64,000 bases of DNA from Allolobophora icterica (lineage: Eukaryota; Annelida; Clitellata; Crassiclitellata; Lumbricidae). This document shows positions 11,820 through 23,159 of the stretch, piece after piece. The translations under genes and the position numbers were made by a program. The stretch is from the NCBI GenBank assembly GCA_963556255.1, contig OY744609.1:24289134-24353133 (forward strand), in the 5' to 3' direction. The notes under the pieces were generated by a model. The model had not been told where the DNA came from. It saw only the letters and a program-made list of their open reading frames with translations, and did no database searches. Position 1 is the stretch's first letter; every line of letters starts with the position of its first letter.

Positions 11820-11945
11820 CTCAAAACTTAACTCTTCCAGTCTGCCTATGGCTCTTAATGTTTGCCTGGCTTCAATGTGCACTTCTGAACTCTGTAAGGA
11901 GGGCATTATCAAGTTACAGTTGTATTGTATTGTATTCCTACTTGA
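11820..11945 (+). repeat. SINE 3' domain fragment
   Basis: The stretch CTGTAAGGAGGGCATTATCA followed by AGTTACAGTTGTATTGTATT matches, in opposite orientation, the end of the tRNA-derived SINE near 47.3 kb (GGAGGGCAATATCAA, ACAGTTGTATTGTATT). This is a shared retroposon tail. Confidence 0.55.
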
Positions 11946-12421
11946 CTAGTGGTCGTCTTTAGCGTTGTTGCCAGCGTAGCTGCAGCTGCGGATTTCTCAC
12001 TAGATCTGGATATTTCGGCCTTCGTCTGGGATTTGGGGATTTTTTTGCCAAATCTGTGGATTTTTGACCATTTTGACTTTTGCATTGTAAATGCTTGTAT
12101 TTTGTGTCAAATTATGTGAGCACTGAGCATTAAACACTATACTAGGTTTATATTGTAATTAAATGCTAAAAATAATGCGCTATATAATGTTCGTTTAGTA
12201 GTTTCAAGTCCCATATCAATGACGTCATGAACTACCTAGTCTCATTCCAAGGTCTTCTAGTGATTGGATTTGTAGTTCATGGTATTTGAAAATTTTAATG
12301 GCGGACATTGGCGGTCAATACGATCAATCCCGAGTTATTGTTTCTTCAAGTTATAGACTTAAGCAGGTAAACAGCATATTGTTTTCTGTTGAGAAGTTAT
12401 TAAAATTAAGATTATCACAAA

Positions 12422-12919
12422 ATGAGCGATGATGAACGTAAGCGAGGTAATAGTAGCGGGCCTAACATTTTCGGCATAACGGCGATCGCCGACCACGCCA
12501 CCGAGTCAAAAGTTAAGCCTGGGGGACGATGTGAAGCGTAGTTAATCCGACGGGTCCGGCCCGAATCCCCGAAACCCGAATCCCCGAAACGAATTTCGAC
12601 CAGATCCCCGAAATCGATTAGTGATTAAAATGTAACTGAAAGTAGAAGTCGGATGAATGCAAGACCACGTTAGATCTATGTCACGTATAAGAGTTTACAA
12701 TTTAACTTTGAATAGTTTTCCGGAGTTCGGCCGCTTTCTAGTAAACTGTTTTCGGGAAATCGGGCTTTTGTGTATTTTCAGCGTTTTCGGGGATTCGGGT
12801 TTCGGGGATTCGGGTTGACCCCAATCCGACAACCGTTAGGAGATAAAGAAGTCCAATTTCGCAAGGATGTATTAACAGTTTTCTTTAAACTGTGGGCAAA
12901 CTTGCGCTATCGGGGTATC
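12422..12919 (+). pseudogene. ORF of unknown family interrupted by a MITE
   Basis: ATG at 12422 opens 39 codons (MSDDERKRGNSSGPNIF, ITAIADHATESKVKPGG) ending in TAG at 12539-12541. The MITE at 12552-12822 follows at once. If the MITE and one target copy are ignored, the same frame continues past that TAG into LGDKEVQFRKDVLTVFFKL and WANLRYRGIECY before another stop. The composition looks protein-coding on both sides. The family is not recognised; it could be a broken exon or a relic transposon gene. Confidence 0.3.
12552..12822. mobile_element. Short TIR element with CCCGAATCCCCGAAA repeats
   Basis: Flanked by perfect 8-bp repeats AATCCGAC (12544-12551 and 12823-12830). Ends are inverted and built of two CCCGAATCCCCGAAA words each, beginning GGGTC or GGGGTC. 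The 8-bp duplication suggests hAT, though the terminus is atypical. No coding content. Confidence 0.65.
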
Positions 12920-13049
12920 GAATGTTATTGACTGACCCAAATTCAAGGGACTATGTATTACAGGGATCAACGACCAGAACTTCATATCACGGGCGGTAAA
13001 CGTTAATTAATTATTTTCAGGATTTCAAAAAAATGAATGGCGTAAATAA

Positions 13050-13255
13050 TTATTTCATCCAGTTTCTCGTTTGAACTATGTTTCTAGTTTAGTTTTAATA
13101 TTACACGTTTTAATCGTTCATCATCCAGCTTCCAGTTTTAGCTCATTTTCATCGCACATCCAGCTTCTATTTTAAGTTTTAATATGACACATTTTCATTG
13201 CTGATACAGCTTCTAGTTTGGGGTCTATTTTCTTCGCACATCCAGCTTCAGCATA
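13050..13255. repeat. Degenerate minisatellite, CATCCAGCTTC unit
   Basis: About four imperfect copies of a 60-70 bp unit containing CATCCAGCTTCTAGTTT and ATTTTCATCGCACATCC-like words. Confidence 0.6.
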
Positions 13256-13516
13256 GAGATGGCCAGATGCAAGATGCTTAGAAAAGAGAGAGAGTGAATG
13301 CCAGAGGTAAAAAGAATGTAAAGGCTAGGACCAAGAACAGAACCCTGGGGAACACCATAGTTAATCCCAACCCAGGGCGTTCTTGAGGTACTCAGGATCA
13401 CCCTTTGCGTTCGGTCAGTAAGGTAGGATTGGAACCAGCATAGAGGGGGACCAGATAAACCACATGAGATTTGAAGACGGCAAAGAAGATCTCATGATCG
13501 ACCATGTCAAATTATA
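13250..13516 (-). pseudogene. LINE reverse transcriptase core fragment
   Basis: Minus-strand reading contains FDMVDHEIFFAVF, then GINYGVPQGSVLGPSLYILF with frame breaks, the palm-domain landmarks of CR1/L2-like RTs. It is truncated by the 3' end of another LINE inserted at about 13517. Confidence 0.7.
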
Positions 13517-13875
13517 ATTACAATTATTATTATTAAAGCAGTTTTATATAGCGCCCCTTCAAGACGCCTACTCAGGAGCATTCCCAGCCCAACCATGGTC
13601 GAACAACGCAGTTTTGAGGACAGTAAGAAATGAGGTGAAATGAGTAGTCAGTATTTGGCAGAGTGTTGTAGGGAGCCCATTTCAGGTAATGGGCTAGCCA
13701 TAGAGAAGGCACGGCGCTGCCGTACGCTGTCCACACGCATGGAACAATAAGTTCAGCTGAGCGGAGAGAGCAATGGCGCTGCGAACATGAGGTGGGACAG
13801 CAGAGCTCCCTCAAGTATGGAGGGGCCAAGCCCTCAAAGCATGTGGTGGATAAACCAGAAGAAAACGGCAAGCTT
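13517..13875 (-). pseudogene. LINE 3' end with RT C-terminal remnant
   Basis: Minus-strand reading gives GLAPPYLRELCCPTS and AYGSAVPSLW-type words, followed by the 3' tail containing TATATAGCGCCCCTTCAAG in the plus orientation. The tail is a widespread LINE end in this window, also at about 33530, 38170 and 42915. It lies 5' (on this strand) of the separate RT core fragment at 13250-13516. Confidence 0.68.
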
Positions 13876-13899
13876 TAAGAAATTGAGTGGTACTTGGTG

Positions 13900-14645
13900 A
13901 AATGTACTGGAGTGTTTAGATTTTGTGTTCTAGTGTTTTATGTTTCAAACAGGTCCATGATAAGCTGTCTGCAGCAGACGGCATGTTGACCACAGCACCT
14001 ACTTTGAGAAGTAGCTCAACAAAGGCATGTTACTATTATTCTTTCTTGCTTAATTTTACTTGCTTAAAGTTTGTATGTATGTGTAATCTAGTTCATCACC
14101 TTTACATGTCACACCTCACTTGATCAGGACCTTTTTGACTGCTGTTTTATAAAATTTTGTTTACAGTTACAATAAGGCTTAAAATTGTAAGTAACTCTGC
14201 CTCATAAAAAATTCTTTCATCCAATTCTGCACCACAGGATTTGTTGTAAGTCGGGACTCATAGTTTACTATGTATTTCTGTTGGACCAAGATTTTTGAAC
14301 GTTTTTCCCTGTATCTGTTCATTCTGCTCAGTTGCATATGTCATTTTTGGTTCTCAGGTTAAGACTTCCTCGTCAGTTCTTCTTGATGCCTAATGATTGT
14401 CTTATGTCATTGTTTCTTATCTTCTGTAGTCTTGATATCCCTTTGGTCTGCAGGACTCATTTCTGCTGTTAGAATTCTTCTCTCTTCTTGTTTTAGCATT
14501 GCCCAACATTCTGATCCGTATAGGAAAATCAGTTGTATCATTGTCTCTTATATTTTTTCTTGTTTTTTTGTTGTTGTTAATTCTCTGCTTCTCCATATCC
14601 TGTTCATTATTCCAAATGCTTGTGAAGCACATCTAATTCTCTTTT
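13900..14645. other. AT-rich, no gene seen
   Basis: Words such as CTTCTGTAGTCTTGATATCC, ATTGCCCAACATTCTGATCC and GGAAAATC resemble a degraded reverse-transcriptase or transposon coding strand, but no continuous frame supports a call. Confidence 0.3.
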
Positions 14646-14653
14646 AAGTAGAC

Positions 14654-15874
14654 CAGTGGTTCCCAAACCGTGGCCCGCGGGCCAAAAGTGGTCCGCCAAT
14701 CCTTTGAATGTGGCCCGCGACAGTCACTCACAAATTTTGAAAAAAAATTAAATTACCTTGTTTTCTTGATTTTCGATTTAGGTTAAGTTCTTTTTTTCTA
14801 TTATTTTGTTTCAATCTTAGTTCACTTTTCGTCAAGCTCTATGCAGCGTATTTACACTTCCGTTCTATTATTTTGTTTCAATCTTAGTTCACTTTTCGTC
14901 AAGCTCTATGCAGCGTATTTACACTTCCGTTGAAAAAGACGTGCATGTTTTCATTCTTGATTATTGACAATTTCATTTTAATATTTTAAATTTAAACTTT
15001 AAATAAAATATTTTAAGTTTGGGTTAAAAAGGATGAGTTCAAATTTAAGTGACAGGATGAAACGAAAACTTGAGGAAAGCTCGAACCTCTCTTGTCGGGA
15101 ATTTAATGACGATTGGAAAGATAGGTATATGTTTGTTCTTGGACGTAGTGGAAAACCAACCTGTTTAGTATGCGGATTTTGTGTGTCTGTTCTAAAAAAA
15201 TACAACATGGAAAGACACTACAACAGTACACATCCCGATTTGACCAATAAATATCCATTGGGCTCTGATATCAGATCGAACCTACAACCAGACATTGATA
15301 AACTAGCTTCTAATCTGCAGTCACATAAATCTCATTAAAACTGATTCATCTTCAATAAATACTTTTGAAAAATTAAAATAATAAATATTCAGAATTAAAA
15401 TGAATGCATTGCTGGAACTTCTGCATTTAAAATTTAATTAACACAAATTTGAGATTTGGTTTCTATTTTACCGATATTAACAATTTTGCATTGTGAAATT
15501 TAACAATGTTCAAACGATATCTTCAATTATTGCCTTACCATTGATCTGATACGAAAGTATCTGAGTTACCCTTGCACCAAGCAGTATGCATCTTATTATA
15601 CTTCCGCTGAAAAACGTGTGTTTTATCTTGCATTGTTGTAAATTGGCACTGACAATATGCCAAAAACATGTTCCATTCGATGTCAGATGTTACCAAATGC
15701 TGCGCATGGGGAAACTTACGACGCTTCCCCAGAGACCACTATTTGCTGGCGCTCCAGCGCACGCATTCGTCCACAATGAAAGCAACTGAGGACGGCTCCT
15801 CAGATCTCTGTGGCCCGCCATGATATTTTAAAAGTAAGACTTTGCCCTCCATCAAAAGAGCTTGGGAACCACTG
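14654..15874 (+). mobile_element. hAT transposon remnant with perfect 8-bp target duplication
   Basis: Ends are CAGTGGTTCCCAA and its inverse, flanked by identical AAGTAGAC (14646-14653 and 15875-15882). The interior carries a zinc-finger ORF (15033-15338) but lacks the DDE and dimerisation regions, so this is an internal-deletion derivative. A 77-bp direct duplication lies near 14796-14949. A diverged echo of the same words appears near 15580. Confidence 0.93.
15033..15338 (+). CDS. N-terminal zinc-finger fragment of a hAT transposase
   Basis: A 101-codon open frame inside the hAT element at 14654-15874. It has DWKDRYMFVLGRSGKPTC, LVCGFCVSVLKKYNMERHY and NSTHPDLTNKYP. The arrangement C-x2-C followed about 20 residues later by H-x4-H is the zinc finger found at the N-terminus of the hAT lineage that also produced vertebrate GTF2IRD2- and ZBED-like proteins. 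The rest of a normal transposase of roughly 600 residues is missing; a stop follows in AT-rich DNA. Whether this short protein is made is unknown. Confidence 0.6.
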   Translation: MSSNLSDRMKRKLEESSNLSCREFNDDWKDRYMFVLGRSGKPTCLVCGFCVSVLKKYNMERHYNSTHPDLTNKYPLGSDIRSNLQPDIDKLASNLQSHKSH

Positions 15875-15934
15875 AAGTAGACGATAGCCTCTTGTATTGT
15901 GATAGTTATTAGTGTCTCTTTGGTCTTTTCAATC

Positions 15935-16107
15935 ACCAGATGGGGCCCACCTTCGGCCCATGAAGGCTAGTTGATGAGCTGCCCACTTGGGCCTGACATG
16001 GAGCCCGTGGCCAGATTGACATCGAGTCCATCTGGGCTGTCTAGATGGGCCCCACTAAGTTACCCATATGGGGCCCACACGGGGCAGAATTGGGCATGCT
16101 GGCTGGG
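15935..16107. mobile_element. Unpaired end related to the CCCAGCC family
   Basis: Ends GGGCATGCTGGCTGGG at 16107, the same GCTGGCTGGG terminus as the 17.5-kb segment. It is preceded by repeated palindromic words GGGCCCAC and TGGGCCC. No matching left end was found. Confidence 0.45.
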
Positions 16108-16152
16108 ATGTCACGCTGTGGATCAGTTAACGCCAGCTAAAGTCTATAGGAG

Positions 16153-16631
16153 CTAATTGTCAATGTGAGATGTGAACGGTACAGTAAGCAAAGCAAATTC
16201 AGTCTCAATTGATTTAAAATCCGCAAATCGTCTGGAAAATTTGTCTGTCAAGCTTGAAGTCTGAAAGCTATATTCTTCCGCAGACTCTACTGTGACAGTT
16301 TGCAAGTGGAGGGTAGGAAATTGCTCGTAGTTTTGTTCTTTTATCTGCTTTGAAAGCAACATTAGCTTTACTTGAACGAATTTCACCTCTGCGTAAACAG
16401 ATCATGTGCAAAGTATCTGCAGGGAAGTGGGGCAGATCGGCAGAGTTAATGCATAGAGTTATTATTAAAGACGAGACCGGAATAGCAAGCAAGAGAACAG
16501 AGTCACTTGAGTAAAACAAAGAAAACTTTTCGCGGCCTGAATTTTTTTAATTTTCTGAAGAATTGTGGGGGCCGGATAAAAAGTGTTGGTGGGCCGGATC
16601 CGGCATGCGGGCCGTAGTTTTCCCAGCTCTG
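16153..16631 (-). pseudogene. hAT transposase fragment with 5' terminus
   Basis: Read on the minus strand, the element begins at 16631 with CAGAGCTGGGAAAACTACGG followed by CCCGCATGCCGG, a classic hAT 5' end. Further in, at 16386-16156, the frame FSRRFADFKSIETEFALLTV preceded by KEQNYEQFPTLHLQ matches the central part of ZBED5/EPM2AIP1-type hAT transposases. Stops and frame changes separate the pieces, and the 3' end is missing. Confidence 0.65.
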
Positions 16632-16756
16632 CTCTATCATGATGTTGCTAAATTAATGCTGTCTTTTCAGTCCCGTAGTTTACGTTGCTAAATTATTACA
16701 GGTCTTCTGTAGTCTGTATGCATGTATGTATGCATGTATGTATGTATGCATGCATG

Positions 16757-19050
16757 TTAGGGTGGTCCACAAAAATAAAGTTTGAGCTAGAGACCAGGCC
16801 ACCCTCTCAGTTTTTTACACCTGTCAATAGTATTATTGAGACAAAATTTCAGCTTCTTATTCCAACTGGAAGATGGTGCTCAATGACAAATAAATATTAC
16901 CATAGAGTAGTATTTGCTGTAAATCTCGATGCCTTATAACTTGGTCAACATTTATCATGGAGATGAGCTTGAAATAGTTTCTGCTGTGTTATCAGACTTA
17001 CTTACTTACTGGTACTTGAAACAAAAAAGTGTACAGTTCTTGTTGAAGGTCATAGTGCCTACTTCCTGTGTTTTGGGCTGACATGTTTTCAGAAGTGAAT
17101 ATTTACATTACAATATTATTGCTGCAGCGCGTGGCTGAAGTCCTTCTGCCCTGCCACTTTCGCGTAACAGAGTGCGTAAGAAAGCCAGGATAGAGCATGC
17201 TGAAGCTGTAAGATCTGAATTTGTACCAGATTAGCCACTGGTACTACACTGGGTTGAGTAAACCCTGCCTAAGATCTTTGGAGCAGGAAATGTCGACCGC
17301 CTCCCAGTGCTGCTTTCAGGTGATGGTGTGAATAAGCTCCTCTTTGTGCCCAAATTAGCCTTTGGGACAGGATGCAATGAAATCATGGTCGTTCATATTC
17401 TTCTGAAGTTGTGAAAACTCATAGTTGACAAGGTTCAAGCCTTGAGCTGTGATACAATGTATGTCAACACTGGGCATTTCAACGGATTGTGTGTTCTGCT
17501 GGAAGACAAATAAGCTGAGAGCTCTTGTGGTTGGCCTGCCGTCATCATGTCATGGAATTGATTTTAGCCAAAGTATTCACCTTGTGCTGCAGTCCACCTG
17601 TTCTCCATAAATCCCAATCTTCAAGAGATTTAAAGCTGCTGGGAAGGTGTGACACGTGTCAACTTCCGAGGACTGGAAGTCATATCCGGCACTGCAGCCC
17701 CCCATGAAACAGCGTCAGTTTTCTCAAGGGGTTTGCTGAAAGAAATTCAGAGATCAGAGACAACTACCAAGAGCTCATTGAACTGACAGTGGTTGTCCTT
17801 GGAAGTCAGTCTTCAATCATTCACTGGAGAGCCCTGGGTCAATTCACCATGCACATTGGATGGCCAAGTTACTGTATGCAATCAAAATCTAACTTTTTCG
17901 CGATCAGATTCGTTGATTTTGAAGTTTGGTGCCCTGTTTTACGCAAAGGCATGGACAAAGGCCCCACTTGCTGCTGAAGCTCAAGAACAAGATCTATCAC
18001 TTTGGATTGGTCTATGACAATAATGAGTCTATTGACTGTGACGTTAGCGTTGCTGTCAGGACGGTCCTAAAAAACCACTTGTGGTACCTTTCAGATGAGG
18101 CTGTAGGTCTGGCACTGTTCTCAGACCAACTTCCTGTAACAGATAAAGTGAAGATTGTCGACAGAATGACTGCAAGACCAACTTCCTGTAAGAGATAAAG
18201 TGAAGATTGTCTACAGAATGACTGCAAAGCCTGGTGAAAGAAGGTGAGAAGTGATGCTAAGGTACTGAAAGAGGGGTTTTGGGTGATTTTACAACCCACT
18301 GAGCACTGACAGTACTGTCACACCTGAAGATGAGTAGTTTTTGTGTTACACTTCAACCACAGAAATGGATCGAGAATGAGGATTATAAGCAAGGCAGATA
18401 GATAATGAGGGTTATAAGCAAGGCAGATAGATAATTCAGCAGTTGAGAGTGGTGAACGACACGGCTGAGAGGGTGTGAAGTTGTACGAGGAATTCTACCG
18501 ACTCATCACCAATGATGAAGAAGAAAAGCTATCTCTTCTTCAAGTGGTCGAGGCAAATCTGAAAGCTGTTCTCACTCACACAAGAAAGAAGTCTGCTGTT
18601 GACGCAGTGCTTGCAAAACCTTGTAGTTTCTAGAGTCAAACACTGTAACGGGTGTTGAAATTATAAAACAAGAACAATCGACATTCGATATTCATGAACT
18701 GGACGATGTTTTTGACATTTTTGGATATTTCCAATTCATTAAACCTTCTGAAATTTTACAGTTCTGTCTGTCTAACTGTTCTTGTATTACATATGTTGGC
18801 AAATTACAGTAATATTTGATCTGTCTTGAAATAAAATGCATTTGTATGCTCAACACAATCATTTCTACACTTATTGTCTATTTATCGGAATATGACTAAG
18901 TAACATAGTCCGTGAGCATCGTCTTCCAGTTGGAATAGGAAGCTGAAATTTTGTCTCAATAATACTATTGATAGGTGTAAAAAATTGAGAGGGTGGCCTG
19001 GTTTCTAGCTTGAACTTTATTTTTTACCATGTGTCTGTGGATCACCCTAA
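16757..19050 (+). mobile_element. 2.3-kb DNA transposon with about 140-bp TIRs
   Basis: The ends are inverted copies of a TTAGGGTGGTCCACA-like terminus extending about 140 bp (shared: GGCCACCCTCTCA, ACACCTGTCAATAGTATTATT, AGACAAAATTTCAGCTTC, TTCCAACTGGAAGA). The flanks are TGCATG on both sides (16751-16756 and 19051-19056), compatible with a 6-bp duplication, but the site is a TGCA/TATG microsatellite so this is uncertain. The interior carries a decayed transposase-like frame (17400-18200). Confidence 0.8.
17400..18220 (+). pseudogene. Decayed transposase-like gene of an unnamed family
   Basis: Across three frames the plus strand reads CDTMYVNTGHFNGLCVLLED, then LACRHHVMELILAKVFTL, IHHAHWMAKLLYAIKI, KAPLAAEAQEQDLSL and HLWYLSDEAVGLALFSDQ. 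This series (DT.xxNTG, CRHH.EL, H.ARWMA, HLWYLSEE) is one I associate with multicopy uncharacterised proteins in aphid, crustacean and cnidarian genomes. The first motif resembles the first catalytic Asp region of a DDE transposase. Superfamily assignment is not possible by eye. Frameshifts and stops show the copy is dead. Confidence 0.55.
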
Positions 19051-19056
19051 TGCATG

Positions 19057-20746
19057 TATGTATGTATGTATGTTGTATGTATCTATATTGAGGTAGAACT
19101 TTAAATACGTTTAATGTACATGCGAAAATAATTTAGCAACGTCAATTATGGATGTACTTTACAGAAATAATTTAGCAACGTAAACTTCGGATTTCCAACC
19201 ACTATCAATATAGCAATGTAAACTACGGATTTACCCATATTTTAGCAGTCGTAACAGATTGATCAATGTTTTTAGATTAATTATCTCTAGTTCAATTCTT
19301 TATGCTAGCCTGGAGAAATAAAAAAGTTTTATAAAAATAAATCGGAGAAAATAATTAAAATGTAATTATTTAATTGGGGCGCAATTTATGATATTTGCAT
19401 ATTTCTCACGGTGCGAAATAGGCAAATATCACAAAAGCACCAAGCGTTTTTGCACAGCGTTTTTTTTTCAAATCGAAGGGGTTCAAGGGGTCCACCATTG
19501 AAGCTCTGCACAAGGGCCCCCAAAACCTTTCTAACCCACTGATGGTCTTCTTATTAATAGTAGTATTGATAGCAGGGTGGTGGTGGTAGCAGTGATAGGT
19601 AATAAGTTACAATTATGTTACAATGATACAATGCACCACTGATGAGCTTTTTTCTGAAAGTGGTGCTTTATGAGTGTCGGATTACAAATACACAAGAGCG
19701 TGCCCTTTGTTGCTCGTGACTCTTCTGTCACTCCATATTCAGCCCTTCACATTCTGCATAGTATATTACAGATTACTTAGTTAATATGTTGCTGACAATT
19801 TGTTTCAGGACCTGTGTGCTGAAACAGACTGCTGTCAAATGTCACAGTGCTGGAGCTGAAATGACAGTTGAACTTTGGTTATGCTACGCATAGGTCGAAG
19901 TGGAGACTGGCATAGGATGAATATGATGTGGCGAAAGATTAGTTTACTGCCGAGGAAGAGCCATTGTGAAGACCTACTTTGCATTTCATAGAAATCTTAT
20001 TAGTTAATGTATCTGTATGGCATTAATAATTATAATAAGACGATTTATATAGCGCCGTAGTACAGCTGAGGCCGAAGAAAAGGGAGCTGTTAATGCAAGT
20101 CAGACCATCAGCCTGAAGTATTCGACAGAGCCAATAGTGGCTCAAGGTAGTTCTGTGTTGGTCTCATCGTAGATTGTTAGTTATAGACAATTCATATTAC
20201 ACCTTTTGTGCTGTACATCAATAAAGCATGAAATATTGATGAGCCAATGCTACATATTTAATTTTCTGTGCTTTGCGAAAAGTCATGTATATATTCTGAC
20301 AAGTGTTACATGGTGATAATTTCAATACTTGTTATGATAAAGTGAGACATTGCAACTATTTTTAATTTATTGTGACTGCACGCAGGCCCTTAGCCAGCCA
20401 GCCAGCCAGCCGTCCTTTGGACGCCTGAAAATCATTTTGGATGGGCATAAATTGTGCATGGACGCCATGTCCTAAATGTGATATAATGTATATAATCCAT
20501 TCCCCTTCGTCTGTGTAACGATGTTCCTTTTCCCACACAAGATACTCATGTAATTAAGCGCCAATTAGATGAGGTTGTTTCATGGTAATTGGTAACTGAT
20601 TTGACTATATAAATACAATACACATGTAACTAAGTGCCGATTAGATGAGGATGTTTCAGCGTAATTTGACTATATAAATACCTTGACCTTATGAATAATT
20701 ATAGGGGCTTGGATTGATAACAAGTAAAGGGACACATGATCAATGT
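19057..20746. other. AT-rich stretch with a retroposon tail, no gene seen
   Basis: TTTAGCAACGTAAACT words at 19130-19220 echo, inverted, the sequence at about 16675 on the other side of the 2.3-kb element. A tail with TTTATATAGCGCCGTAG lies at 20043. The sequence GCCAGCCAGCCAGCCAGCC occurs at about 20394. No coding region is supported. Confidence 0.4.
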
Positions 20747-20754
20747 CTGTTTCC

Positions 20755-21555
20755 CAGTCTTGTTGTCCTCGAGACCAAGGTCTTGGTCTCGAGTGCACTC
20801 GAGTTCATTTTTAAAAGTCTTGGTCTTGAGACCAAAGGTCTTGGTCTTGAGGTTCAAAGTCTTGGTCTTGGTTTTGCAAGACCAAGACCAAGACCGGCTG
20901 TCAATATGAACAGTCATTAATTTTAACAAATGGCAAGAATTACAAAAATTTATCCAATAATTACTCATACAGTTATTGCTTTAGTATTTACACGGTTTGA
21001 ATGAGGCTTCACTTGTTTTGGACAATTATTTTGACTTCCGGTTATTTAACATGGAATGATTTCAAGACAGACTCATGATTAATTTGTACATTTACATCCG
21101 GTTCTTGAAAAGCTGCTTTGTGAGCTAGCGATTTCAGCACTTGTAGACCGTGTTTTTCACATGGCAGAATTTTTATGAGGCCCAGGGCCACAGGTCATGT
21201 ATTGGTCAGAAAATTCTGAGCAAATTGGTTTTTATAAAATTCAACAGGCATTTGGAATAACATTTCGCATGAAGGACTTTTGTAAATACGAATTCGGAAT
21301 TCTCTGCAGTCTCCATTTAGAGTTGTTTTGCTTGAATAAAAGAAAAAACTCATGTTTTCATTAAAATAACGAGTAGTCCGACTGGACAATTTTTAGTAAG
21401 GAATAGAAGTCTGGATACGACTGTGATTTTTTGGGGTCTTGGTCTTGAGGTTCAAGATCTTGGTCTTGGTCTTGAGGTTCAAGGTCTTGGTCTTGGTCTT
21501 GAGGTTCAAGGTCTTGGTCTTGGTCTTGAGGTTTAAGGTCTTGACAACAAGACTG
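20755..21555. mobile_element. Non-autonomous hAT element, CAGTCTTGTTGTC family
   Basis: Ends CAGTCTTGTTGTC and its inverse are flanked by identical CTGTTTCC (20747-20754 and 21556-21563). Subterminal arrays of the words GGTCTTGGTCTTGAGG face inward from both sides. No transposase was seen. Confidence 0.9.
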
Positions 21556-21799
21556 CTGTTTCCCAAGGCTACAATAATCAAATAAGGGAATTAATAGTTA
21601 CAATCTGAAGTTAATAGATTGTTTGTATCATTGTATGTAAACAAAACTGTTAAATTGTGATCAAAACCCAAAAGGCATTCACTGTAGGGACATTGCAGAC
21701 TTTTGCAGTCGGACTCGTAAGGTCGAGGCATCGGGGGACTTCGAATGCTTTTGGACACCCTACTCTTTATTTCTGGCTAAGGGCCTGACTGCACGTTAT

Positions 21800-22935
21800 G
21801 AATCTGTCTGTGAATTTTATTAGTGTGTTATAACAAGTTCTGTGACGAATGTAGCCAACATTTGAAGCTGTCTATTTGATCTTGTACAACTAGACAGTTT
21901 GTTCTTACTGATTGACTGGAGTGATTAACGTTAAATTTCAAGGACTGCACAGTCTTCTCTTCAGAATATGTACAGTTTTAATAACAATTAATAAGTATCG
22001 TTATGTACTGTGATAAATGTGAATATCAACGGTGTACTCTTAATCTGTTACATGAGGATGATGAGGTCAATTTTACGGGATATTGATTGTGTTTATGATT
22101 CAGTTCTGTGAAGAATGTAGCCTACCTTTTGAAGCTATTTGATTGTGTACAAGTTACAACTAAACGATTTGTTCTTACTGATTCACTGAAGTGATTAATG
22201 ATAAAATTCAAGAATTGCACAGTCTTCTCTTCAGAATATGTACAGTTTTAATAACAATTAATAAGTATCGTTATGTACTGTGATAAATGTGATTATCGAC
22301 TAAGTGTACTCAGGGCTGTAGTCGAGGGAATACGCGATTATAAAGCGTATACTCGCCTCTGGAGAAATTTGAGAGCGTATACTTACCTCTGTAGATGAAA
22401 TTTTTAGGAAAAAGAGAGGTTTTTACAGGTTTTTAGGGCGAATGACTAAAAAAAAGTCATCAACTTTTTCAGAGACGAAATCGTAAAAAGTCTGAAAATT
22501 TTCAGAGAATTCGTGAAAAGTCATAAATTTTTCTTAGACGAATTCCTAAAAAAAGGTCTTCAAATCTTTTTAACGGTGACACCAGCCCTACTGACGCCGC
22601 TGGTCACAGGTAGCGTATACTCACCTCAAATTTTACCACTACAGCCCTGAGTGTACTATTAATCTGTAACATAATGTCATTTTACAGGATATTGATTGTG
22701 TTTATGATTCAGTTCTGTGAAGAATGTAGCCTACTTTTTGAAGCTATTTGATTGTGTACAAGTTACAACTAAACGATTTGTTCTTGCTGATTGACTGAAG
22801 TGATTAAAGATAAAATTCAAGGATTGCACAGTCTTCTCTTCAGAATATTATGTTTAGTTTTTAATAGCGATTTATAAGTATTTTTATGTACTGTGATAAA
22901 TGTGAATATCAACTAAGTGTACTCTTAGTCTGTAA
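21800..22935. repeat. About 270-bp tandem repeat, three copies, one interrupted
   Basis: AGTCTTCTCTTCAGAATAT occurs at 21951, 22221 and 22830. The first spacing is 270 bp; the second is 609 bp, or about 270 bp once the MITE at 22311-22649 is removed. Shared words include TGTACTGTGATAAATGTG and GAAGAATGTAGCCTAC. No conserved reading frame. Confidence 0.85.
22311..22649. mobile_element. hAT MITE of the CAGGGCTGTAGT family, intact copy
   Basis: Starts CAGGGCTGTAGTCGAGG and ends ACCACTACAGCCCTG, with identical AGTGTACT on both sides (22303-22310 and 22650-22657). It is the same family as the split host element at 6576/24412 and shows what that element looked like before interruption. Confidence 0.93.
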
Positions 22936-23159
22936 CAGAAAGTCAGTTTTGCCAATCAGTTGGTGGAAATGGAGGGAAATGAGAATGAGAGGATGTCCTA
23001 TAGATGGATGCTGCTGGACTGGATGATATTGAGTGGATACAGTAAACTGTAGGAAGACCAGCATCGAGAGGAGTGGCGCCACTGGACGTTTGAACCTGAC
23101 CGGGCAGAGAACTTGGAAAGCAGTCGGTAAAGGCTTCACAACCATTCGCCGATGGTAAC

